Shown in pieces: positions 10,500 to 19,198 of a stretch of DNA of 22,748 bases. The stretch's first letter is position 1, and each line of letters begins with the position of its first letter. The notes beneath the pieces are model-generated. The model did no database searches. It was not told the origin of the DNA and worked only from the letters and a program-made list of their open reading frames with translations. Source of the stretch: Monoraphidium neglectum (Eukaryota > Chlorophyta > Chlorophyceae > Sphaeropleales > Selenastraceae); the NCBI RefSeq assembly GCF_000611645.1, contig NW_014013106.1:3148-25895 (forward strand), in the 5' to 3' direction. The position numbers and the translations under genes were made by a program.

Positions 10500-10846
10500 C
10501 GGTGGATGTGCCGGCCGCGCACCCTTGATTGTAACACAGCCTGGTCAAGATTTGAGGGTGCGCCTGGGACCGCGAACTTGTCGCTCAAAGCGTTGCATGC
10601 CACCCCTAGCGCCTAGATTCCTGATTTGCTACGGTGTTCTGGATACCCATGTCAATGATTCAGCATCCTGCTCGCAGCTGACAACAGCTCCATGCACAGA
10701 AGGCAGGGTGTGTGGTTCGGCTCAGCCAGTGCATGTGCAAGCATAGGCAGGTGATGAGGTATGTAGATCGACCTGCGGACGGCTGCATCGCAGCGTGCAG
10801 ATGAAAGGCAGTGCGCACAGCACATGCAGCCGGCGGTGCATGAAAG
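10500..10846 (+). repeat. 3' flank of unit B, non-coding
   Basis: No gene is supported here. The stretch aligns with the 3' flanks of A and C and ends where the frameshifted M16 tail of unit C begins. Confidence 0.55.
10530..10534 (+). other. TGTAA poly(A)-type signal, gene B
   Basis: TGTAA lies about 31 bases after the stop of gene B, in the same aligned context (GATTGTAACACAGCCTGG) as in gene A (AATTGTAAACCAGCCTGG). Confidence 0.5.
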
Positions 10847-10950
10847 CTGCGGTTTGACTTTGAGGTGGGGGAAGGGAGGGGGAGCTAACAGCATTCAAAC
10901 TTTCGCAGCCGCTGTGGCTGGCAGCGGCGGTGGTGTGGCCAGTGTGCTGA
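10847..10950 (+). pseudogene. Orphan, frameshifted 3' end of the M16 protease gene (copy in unit C)
   Basis: CTGCGGTTTGACTTTGAGGT matches the M16 segment starting at 4218. A net gain of about 5 bases in the G-rich stretch then shifts the frame and brings a TAA. Downstream DNA still resembles the parent (CATTCAAACTTTCGCAGCCG against GTTCAAACTGTCGCAGCCG) up to the TGA at 10948. It is a decayed fragment carried by the duplication. Confidence 0.75.
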
Positions 10951-11416
10951 GCGGGGGTGTGTCACTTCCTGGGCAGTAATCAATTATCTTGCAGCATGCT
11001 AGCACTGCGGCGGGGTTTGTGCGGGCGATTGCTGTGCTTCTGGCGCTGGGTTTGCGGACGTCATGGATGACGCACGCGCATCGCTTCAGCTTCATGCATG
11101 CGTGCTGCGCCAATGATCACAATCGACAGGCGGTTTGCATGTGTTCCAGGAATACAAGAGAGTAAGACATGCAAGGTGGACGCGAGGCATGCTCGACAGA
11201 GGAAGGGCACGCAGGAGGGCAATGGGTTTGGGTCAACAACAGGCTTGCACAAACCGTAGTGCCTCAGTGCCCTCGCGCCGGATGCAGCTTTAGCAACAGA
11301 TTCATGTCCATCTTCCGTTTTTTTTCTGACATCAATTGTGACTTCAGGTCGAGGCAGAAACAGAAGTACAGTACGGTACGTAGGTGTGGATCACGATCTG
11401 CCCGCGTGGCCGAATA
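10951..11416 (+). other. Upstream region of F-box/LRR gene C
   Basis: Non-coding; it aligns with 4317-4801 and 7609-8112. It contains GACATCAATTGTGAC and GTGTGGATCACGATCTGCCC before the ATG, the same conserved blocks as in gene A. It also has a T8 run near 11318. Confidence 0.5.
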
Positions 11417-13840
11417 ATGGACCCTCAACGTATCTTGGACCTGCCCGACGCGGCACTAGAGCTCGTATTCTTGCACCTTGGCCGCAAGCAACGAGCTGCC
11501 GTGCGTGGAGCTTGCTGGCGCCTGCGGCGTGCAGTAAATGCGTCGCTGCGGACAGTCACGCTCGATCTGACTCGAGGCCAGCGATGCTGCGGCCTCCCGC
11601 TCGCCAAAACGCCGGCACTCGCGGCATGCTTCCCCGCCGCGGCCTGTGTCAAGCTGCACGGCGGGCGTGATGCCGCGAAGTGGGGCGGCGAGGCCCAGCT
11701 GCTGGCCTGCACGGAGGGCAGCTGGCCGGGCATAAAAGAACTCGACATCAACCAAGGAATGAAGATGGAGGAGCCCTCTGAGCTGCTCGCCGCGCTGGTG
11801 CGGCTGTGCCCGCGGCTCGAAGCGGTCAGCGCGCCGCTGGCGCCGGCGTCGCTGCGGGCACTGGCACCCGCGGCGCGCAGCCTGAAGCGGCTGTCGGTCG
11901 AGCCGGTGTGGCACGTCTTCCGACCCGGCCTTCTGGACTCTGCATCAGACTCAGATTCTGGATCAGACATTGAGGAATGGCCGCCTTCGGAGCTGGAGGG
12001 AAGGCCAACAGCAGCGACGGCGGCGGCTGCAAAGGATGGGGCAGAGGGCGGATGCAAGCAGCTCAAGCCACGGGCCGGCGTCTGCGCAGCGCTCGCCGCT
12101 CTGACAGGCCTGACCGAGCTCCGCTTTGACGTCTGCGGGCAAGGATGGGACTGGGAGGTGGGGGCAAACCCTTCCCGCGCGCCGAGCAGCATAGCGCACG
12201 CGAACGCCCTCTGCGGAATGCTGGAGGCGCTGCCGCGGCTGCCGCGGCTTGCGGTGCTGCGGGTGCCGTTGGTTGAGGACATTACAGCGGCGCCCCTCGG
12301 CGCATGCCCGGCGCTGCGGGAGCTTGAGGTAGTGGTGCACGGCGGGCACGGCACCCTGGGGGACGCACTGCTGCGCGTGGGAGTGGCGCCGGGCGTGAGG
12401 CGGCTGCGGGGCGTCGGCGACGGGTGAGGGAGGGCGAACGGGTGGGAGGCTGTGGGCGCGCGGCAGGGGCGTAATGGGGGTCCATAATTGCGAAGATGAA
12501 GCCCATGCTGATGTCCAGGGACCGTCGAAAGCGGATGCGCGCACGTATCTTGTTGCACATGACGGACTGTTGGGCTGCATGGTGAGAAACGTCTCATGCC
12601 AAGGGTGCTGTCGCGCCGCTGCTGTCTGTGTTTGCATCTGCCGTGCAGGGGAGAAGACTGGTGTGGCTTGATGGAGATGATGGGCGACGACTGGGAGGCG
12701 ATTGCCCATGCCTTTCCAGGCCTGGAATCTCTCGACCTTCCAGAATGGAGCTTATCCCTCAAAAACGACTGCGCCGCCGCGCTGCCCGCGTTGCGGAGCC
12801 TTCGCATCGCCTGCAGCCAGGACCCGCCGGGCATGCCCGCCGTCGCTTGGCTGAAGCGGGTGGCGCCAGCGCTGGAGGTGCTGCATTTGACGCACGAAGA
12901 GTATTCGGTGGGCGACGGCGCCGGCTGCTGGCAGGACCACCCTTCGCTTCGCGAGCTGGAGCTGGTGAACGTGCTTTATTACTTCAGCTCGACAACGCGA
13001 TACGATGCGTCCGACCTCCGCGGCAACGCCGACTGCTGCGGCCCCTCGTTTGACGAAGACGCGGCCTGCGGCGCCGCCGTCCAGAGCCCCCCCGCGCACG
13101 GCTGCGCCCCGCCGAGGCGCGGGGCTGTGACGTACCTCGGCCCGCCGGGCGTGCGGCTGCCAGCGCTGCGGTCGCTGTGTGTGAGCCTGACGTGCGACTC
13201 GACCCCCCATCGCGCCGACCTGGCGGCCGGCCCCGCCGCCCTGCGCGGCTGGGCGGCGGCCTGGACGCACCTGCGGGCGCTGCACCTTGGCGGCGGCGCG
13301 TGGTTCGACGTCGGCGGCGCCCTGCCCGTCCTTGCAGAGCGCCTGGGGCCTCACCTGGCGCACCTCTCCCTTGACCCCTGCGCGTTCATCGCCGGCGCGT
13401 CGGACTTTGAATTGCTGCCGGACTGTCTGCGTACGTGCATGCCAAGGTTTGTGGCCCTGGAGGAGCTTGACCTGAAGCTGTGCGAATCTGCGGGTGTGAT
13501 CATGTACAACAAGAATGATGCGTCCAGCCGCGAAGCCCCGCTGGCGCTGACCCCCGCCCTGCTAACGGGCCTGGCGGCGCCGCTGGCGGGCGCGCTGCGG
13601 CCGCCGCGGCTACGCAACGCGAGGCTGCGGCTGCCTTCGTTTGAGGCCGTTGATGGCGGTGGCAGCCGCCGCGGCCGTCCGGCAGGGCCCTGGGCGGAGG
13701 CGCTGGTGCGCCAGCTGACGCGGCCGGGGCTGTGCATCGAGCTTTATGCTTGCTCTGAGAAGTGGCTGATGGAGGAGCCTGGTGCTTCTGGGGATCAACG
13801 GCAGACATGCCGGCTGAAGTTTCCTTTTCCTTTTTATTGA
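11417..13840 (+). CDS. F-box-like/leucine-rich repeat protein, tandem copy C
   Basis: Exons 11417-12423 and 12649-13840 join in phase 2 and encode 732 residues. The head reads MDPQRILDLPDAALELVFLH, then VRGACWRLRRAVNASL, an F-box-like pattern. The acidic linker (about 173-208) reads SASDSDSGSDIEEWPPSEL. Exon 2 starts with a variable stretch (EDWCGLMEMMGDDWEAIAHA) and continues with FPGLESLDLPEWSLSL. The middle loop after the YYFSS motif differs strongly from A and B. The C-terminus is longer and ends with a basic/hydrophobic tail (CRLKFPFPFY) absent from the other two. The reading frame is intact. This is the last copy of the array; its function is inferred as for A and B, and its target is unknown. 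Confidence 0.75.
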
Positions 13841-14140
13841 AGCCCCTGTTTGTAATTCAGCCTCGCTCAGCAAGGGTGCGCAGCGGGCCCAAGGTTTGCT
13901 GCCAAAGTGTCCTTGTGTGCACTCCCTGCTGCCCAGCTCCCTGATTTGCTCCGCTCGTCTGGAGACCCCTGTGAACGATCCAGCATACAGCCAACGGCCA
14001 GCATCAGCGCAATGCACAGCAGGCGGTGTGCGTAGTCCAGCTCAGCCAGGGCCTGCGCAAGCTGAGCCGGGTGTGTACAGTAGCGGCCTGTGGGCGGGTA
14101 CGTCATAGCCGGCAACTCAAGGGCGATTTGCACAGCTGGT
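13841..14140 (+). repeat. 3' flank of unit C, end of the tandem array
   Basis: Non-coding. It shares CCTGATTTGCT, AATGCACAGCAGGCGG and GCGGCCTGTGGGCGGG with the 3' flanks of A and B. No M16 tail follows, so the array ends here. Confidence 0.55.
13851..13855 (+). other. TGTAA poly(A)-type signal, gene C
   Basis: TGTAA lies about 11 bases after the stop. It aligns with the TGTAA of A and B; the shorter spacing arises because the reading frame of gene C runs further. Confidence 0.45.
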
Positions 14141-14272
14141 ATCCATCACCTGAGGTTTCGGCATATTACACTATCGCACATCGTTTCCCTTCTTGACCGG
14201 GCCATCGTTGCGTCTTGCGTGCAGTGTCTACAGCGCACCTGCGAAGAAATCGCAACGTTCGTCAGACGATGA

Positions 14273-14280
14273 TATAAATA
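14273..14280 (+). promoter_or_regulatory. TATA box (TATAAATA) of the bestrophin-like gene
   Basis: A consensus TATAAATA lies 107 bases before the chosen ATG, in an A/T-rich patch that stands out in this GC-rich DNA. That would put transcription start near 14305 and leave a 5' leader of about 80 bases. Confidence 0.55.
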
Positions 14281-14386
14281 GGAAAATTGCTTGAAGATCA
14301 GCGGGGGGCCTCGCTGTGGTGCAACAGCGCGCGGGTGCACATCAAGGCTGCGGCGCTGCGCCGCTGCAGCAGCACGCGCCGCAGCA

Positions 14387-17329
14387 ATGCCGCGCCTGCA
14401 GATGAAGGCATTTTTCCTCCCCAAACTGTGGTTCCGCGGTGACATGGGGCTCAGGGCAAGGCGTTACACCAGGTGCGGGCCGTTGTGGCGCTCTTCAGAC
14501 CCGTGCTAGTTTCCACGGGCAGTGGCGGCGTGATGTCACACACTGCACAAGATGCACTGCTCGATCCTGCTGTTTCCCCCTGATGCGACACGCCCCTGGC
14601 CGCATGCTGCTTACGCACCGACCTCAGGGCTGTCCTTTACACGTTCAACCTGCACACGCTGGCGTTGCTGGCGCTGGCGTGCCTGTCCGTGCACGTGTGC
14701 AACCGCCTGCACTTCACGTTCAACATGGACTTTTCGCTCTGCGCCCTGGGGTGAGCTGTTGGGGCAGCCGTGCGCGGCTATCAACAGGCAGGACCTGCGC
14801 CTGGGCTGTTGCCAACGGTGTAGTAGCCGATGGCATGATCACACCTGTGGCAGGTCCACGGCGTTTGCGGCGGTACGGAATGGCCGGAGCATTTTGTGTC
14901 CTGTGCTGCGCGGCTCTGCAGCATCGCGCATTGGAATGGAATGCCCATGCCCCACACACTCACTGAGACTGCCCCCGCTGCATATGTGCTGCTCCGCGCG
15001 TTCCCTTTGCTCCTTCACCATCTTTCACAATGGCAGCTCCACGTTCCCGCTGGTTTTCGCGATCCAGTCGGCATTTGGCCGCCGCGAGCGCGCGCTGTCC
15101 ACCATCGCCCAGTTCAAGGCCAGCGCGGTGGGGCTCTACTACATGCACAGGGACTGGACACAGGTTTGTGTTTGTGTGTCCCAAACGCGCAAGCGTGATG
15201 GTTGTGTCTGTGTCATTGTTTGGTGACACAGACGAGGGAGAGATTTGGTGTGGATGCGCGGCTCAGAAAAAGCAGGCCGGCAGCAGCCGTGCAGGCATCA
15301 GCAGCGCGCTGAAGCCTTGCCCAGCAGGAAAGTTCTTGTGCAGACTGAGAAAGCAGCATTTGTACTTGCTGTATACCACATCTGTATATGGCCTCCGCCA
15401 TTCATGTAGTGTCAAGTACGGTATCCCCACCCATGCACCCAGGACTGCGACTACCCGGCCTCTATGGGAAACAACTTCACGCCCGCCGCCCGCGCCTGCC
15501 GCCTGCTGCTGGCCGACCTGTGCCGCGCCGTGCGCGAGTTCCTCACCGCCCACTCCCACTACGAGTCCTCCGCGGAGGCGCGATTCGACGCGGCGCGGCG
15601 TCAGGAGGGCGAGTTCGGGTACGACGGCTCTATTGGAGCGGCCAGCGAGGTGGGCGCGACGCCAGAATGCCTGCCCTGCGCTTGCGTGGCCACGACCAGG
15701 ATGTGTGTGTGTGTGTTTGTGCTTGCATGTGTGTGTTTGTGTGTGTTTGCAAGTGTGTGTGTTTGCATGTTGGTGTTTGCATGTTTGTATTTGTAAGCGT
15801 TTTTGGAAGTGTGAGCGTCCATGCTGTTCCCAACACGTGCGTACACCTCTACCACCCGTCGAGAGCTCCAGGTGTCGTTTGCCGAGATCGTCGCGGAGCA
15901 GCGGAGAAAGGACCCCGGCGCCGAGGCGCTGCGGCGGTGCTACGCGGCGTTCAGCCGCATGAGCGTGCTCAACGAGAAGCTGACCGTGCGGTCCGGCTAC
16001 ACCAGGGGCGGGGAGGGCGGCCTGAGCCGCACCAACCAGGTAAGGGGCTGCAGCACAGCGGGCCTGTCTGTCATGTTTTCCAACTTTGTGCATCAGGGCC
16101 TGCAAAACAATGGGGGTGACAAGTGAAGAGCAAATGGGACATTGAGGGCTGGATACCGGCTGTGGCGTGTTAGACAGCGCCTGGGGGGTGCAGGTTGTGG
16201 TGGAGAAAGCGGCTTTGCCCAGTACCCTGGATGGTGCTTGTCAAATCTCACCCCAACGCCACCTTCAAAGAGTCATGCCCTCGTTGCATCCCTCATCTGC
16301 ATCCCCATCCCACCCCACCCCACCCACACTTCAAAAGTACCTGCGGTACATGATTGCGGGCGTGGAGGAGCTGCGCATGCTGCGCGAATACAGAACGCCC
16401 ATCATGATGAGATACGCGGTGCGTACCGACGTGTGCAGCGCCCTCTGCAAGGACATGGGTGTGGGTGGGATTGGGAGCACTTTGTAAGTTGTCCTGTGGT
16501 GCAGCTGACACAAGGACCAATTGATTCTCAGGTACACTTGCCTATTTGTGTCGGGGACGCTGACAACGCATGCGCGGCGTGCAAACCGCTGCTGCCGGCA
16601 GCCACCGCTGTTGGTCCCGTCCCCTTGCGGTCCTCAAGCGTCCAGTAGTGCTCTGCGGTGACGGCTCCCAATCTCTCTCCCCCGTCAATCAAAACAGAAC
16701 GGTGTGCTGGTGCACGTCTTCAGCCTGTGCCTGGGGCCGTTCTTCGCGCACTACTGCAGCACGCAGCCCAGCCCCTTGGCGCCCTGCGCCGCCGGCTACA
16801 TGGTCGCGGGCGTGTACGTAGTCATCGTGATGCTGCTGTGAGTCATGCCGGGCCAGGCAGGGCTTCTGTCAGTACTTCTAGCCTGGGGTCTGGTACGTAG
16901 GCATGCAGCACCACCACCACCACCACAGGCCGGCGCAATGAGCCCTTGTCACGTGCTGCATCCACGAGCTAACAACCATGGAGTGACGCATGGGCGCCAC
17001 CACTTCCCCCATCCACCCGGTGCTTCCTCCCCTCCCCCCCCCCCCAGCTACAATATCGCTGTTGATCTGGAGCAGCCGTTTGACGCCATTGGGCTCGATG
17101 GTGAGCAAGAGGGGCGTGGGGGCCGTATGATCCAGGTAGCATAGAGTGAGTCATGCTCTACACGTGGTCTCACGGTGTTGTGTCATCTGCTTGCTGACGA
17201 GTCACAATCCTCACGAGAGCTGCACGACTCTGGCACAGCACGCGCGGCGCAGACACCCATGCGAGCTGCGACAGCTGTGCTGCCTGACTGGCTGGCGCGC
17301 ACAGACACACACACACACACACACACACG

Positions 17330-17374
<45 letters not shown>

Positions 17375-18171
17375 ACACGCACCCGCCCACAAATCCATCT
17401 GCCTCACTCGCGCCCGTCCTCGCAGACGTCTGGTGGACAATGGAAGAGGAGGTGGTGGAGCACACAGTGGACGCCGCATTCCTGCCCGGCACCGCCGCCC
17501 TGATGGGCACACGCCTGCCATCCATGGACGACGTGGCAGGCGCCATGCACCCCCCAGGCAGCCCCGGCGGCGGCGGGGGCGGCGGCTATGTTGCATCGCG
17601 GCTGTGGGCCGAGGCGCACGCGGCGGGGCATGGCGGCGGCGCGGGGTCGCCCGCGATGGCGGCGTCGAGAGTGGGGTCCGTGGACAAGCTGAGCTGCTTG
17701 GGCGACAAGGTGCCTGCTTGGCCGCTCAGCGGCGCTGTGGCAAGCAGCCCGCAGATCCGCGCCCACCGGCCGCCGGTACAGCAACAGCAGCAGCACACGC
17801 CGTTCAGCGGCGCCGACGGCGGCGCCGCGCCGGCGGTTTCGTCACCAAGGTTTTCGGTGCACCAGCAGCAGCGGTCGCTTGGTGGGGATGCACGGGGGAT
17901 AGAGCTGTCATTTAGCGGCCCAGGCGGCTTTCAGCATGTCGTGGTCGGGCCGGCGGGCAGCATGCGGGTGCGGGGGGCGTCCCTTGGGACCGAGGAGGAA
18001 GTGGCCAAGGAGGATGCGGCAGCCGCGCAGGCCGAGGCGGATGCACAGGCGGCGGCCGAGGCCGAGGATGCGGGGCGGCCGCTCATGGGCGGCTCTGGTG
18101 GGAGTGGCAGGCCCGGGTCGTCGGCGGGCGTCAAGGCGCGCAGCTCGCTGCGCACGTCGAAGAGCGACTGA
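14387..18171 (+). CDS. Bestrophin-like anion channel family membrane protein, nine exons
   Basis: Exons 14387-14472, 14628-14750, 15037-15163, 15443-15649, 15872-16039, 16338-16418, 16698-16837, 17048-17100 and 17426-18171 join in consistent phase to 576 residues. Bestrophins are membrane channels for chloride or bicarbonate. Family-like marks are the N-terminal FLPKLWFRGD and the first membrane segment (about 31-53). Next come STFPLVFAIQSAFGRRERAL (71-90) and FKASAVGLYYMHRDW. The pair of hydrophobic segments at 266-284 and 295-311 follows. Then comes the acidic AVDLEQPFDAIGLDD (315-329), like the conserved post-membrane acidic stretch of bestrophins. Residues about 355-576 are a low-complexity tail with polyG, polyQ and an Ala/Glu-rich helix. 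No transit peptide is obvious. The family call rests on recalled motifs; the ion is unknown. A different multipass family is the main alternative. Confidence 0.7.
15701..15797. repeat. Imperfect (TG)n run in intron 4 of the bestrophin-like gene
   Basis: About 95 bases of TG/TTTG repeat lie between the donor at 15650 and the acceptor at 15871. It is the opposite sense (TG on the transcript) to the CA runs in the other introns. Confidence 0.85.
17303..17384. repeat. (CA)n run with CG interruption in intron 8 of the bestrophin-like gene
   Basis: A long CA run with a short ACGCGCGC interruption ends about 40 bases before the exon 9 acceptor (AG at 17424-17425). Confidence 0.9.
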
Positions 18172-19198
18172 GCGCGGCCTGGGGCACGAGAGGTTGGGTT
18201 CAAATGGGGATGTGCGCACTGCCGACCGCAATGGAAGCCTGGTGCAGCACCGTTTTGCCTGATATAGTTTTCCGAGCTTTAGACGGTGTTAGTTCTGGAC
18301 TGCCCAACTCTCCGTTTTTCCGTGAGCAATGCCCCCTCTCAGAAGCTCCATCCACACCACCTCCATTGTTTGCCATGCGACATATGACATGGCATACGAT
18401 TTGTGTTGAGGTCAACATGCAGGAGGCCCGATTGTCACAACCCTGGCGCTGGTTGCTTGCCGATGACACCTTCCTTGATTGCATGGCGCGGTCAAAGCGC
18501 TCCCAGGACCGGGCGCGGCAGCCGCCGCGCCGTCGCGCGCGCTGCTGGCACCGTGAGGGGCCGATCTTGCAGCAGCGGTGTTGAGCGTGGATGTCACATT
18601 GGGTCGGTGATGCGGCGGGCGATGTCCCCTCCCCGCCCCTGTTGCCCCAGACATTTCAAGATGTTCAGCCCTAGTCATTCCTGGCCCCTGCCGGGTGCGA
18701 TTGTTATTGCGTCAGGCTGCTCTAGTAGTGGGTCTGTAAACAAGGAGTACACTATGGTGATGCACTGACCCACTGTGATGTGCAGGATGACAGCGTTGGG
18801 CGCCTTGCCGTTCACGTGATGGCCTCAACCTGCAGGATGTAGCAGTGATGGTTGCAAGAACGGAGCTGTACGGTATAGCTGCTATGCTGCGATGCAAGTC
18901 GCAGCATAGCATGCATTGGTGGCGGCCATCTGGGCCCGGCCGCGCGATATTATTGGTTGGACGCCCGGTGGCAACGCAGGCACCCGCCCAGAGCGCGACG
19001 CGCAGCGGCAGCTCTGCAGGCGCTACGTGCGAGATGAGAATCTGGCCGACGGTGGACAATCGAAACGTGCCTTTTCCCTACCAGAAGAGCATAATTACAC
19101 GTTCTGCTGTCGCGAAGTAATACGCACCCTGCGCATAGAAGCCTCCGCGTGATCGTGACCTACGTGACCTCGACACCAACCATCGTGTCGCAGCAGCC
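18172..19198. other. Intergenic region between the bestrophin-like and ferredoxin-like genes
   Basis: No convincing gene is seen; the short open frames have no recognisable motif. A TGTAA at 18735-18739 could end the bestrophin-like transcript after a long 3' untranslated region. A perfect 13-bp hairpin lies at 18880-18911. The promoter of the ferredoxin-like gene should be in the right half; an ATTGG (inverse CCAAT) lies near 18951, and no TATA box is clear. Confidence 0.5.
18880..18911. repeat. Perfect inverted repeat, 13-bp stem with 6-base loop
   Basis: The arm TGCTATGCTGCGA (18880-18892) pairs fully with TCGCAGCATAGCA (18899-18911) around the loop TGCAAG. It lies 288 bases before the ferredoxin-like ATG. 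Confidence 0.85.

Larger units (their letters stand above)
7510..10846 (+). repeat. Tandem unit B
   Basis: This second copy opens with a duplicated M16 3' end (7510-7608). The same flank landmarks follow: GCGATTGCTG near 7693, CCTGAGCAACAGTTG near 7801, then gene B and a 3' flank with ATGCACAGAAGGCAG near 10692. The order and spacing match units A and C. Confidence 0.8.
10847..14140 (+). repeat. Tandem unit C
   Basis: This third copy opens with a frameshifted M16 3' end (10847-10950), followed by the GCGATTGCTG landmark near 11023, gene C, and a 3' flank recognisable to about 14140. The flank still shows GCGGCCTGTGGGCGGGTACG, which matches the equivalent part of unit A near 7441. After it the sequence is unique, so the array ends here. 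Confidence 0.75.

Noticed and set aside
11425..12834. Long minus-strand open frame (469 codons) across gene C
   Set aside because: It is antisense to exon 1 of the F-box/LRR gene; similar antisense frames exist in A and B. High GC with biased third positions creates such shadows, and its translation is Ser/Arg/Ala/Pro-rich without motifs.
17303..17384. CA repeats considered as telomeric or CRISPR-like arrays
   Set aside because: They are plain dinucleotide microsatellites inside introns, with no spacer structure and no telomere unit.
18204..18584. Open frame of 126 codons after the bestrophin-like gene
   Set aside because: No recognisable motif, Trp/Arg/Cys-rich composition as in random GC-rich DNA, and it lies within the likely 3' untranslated region.
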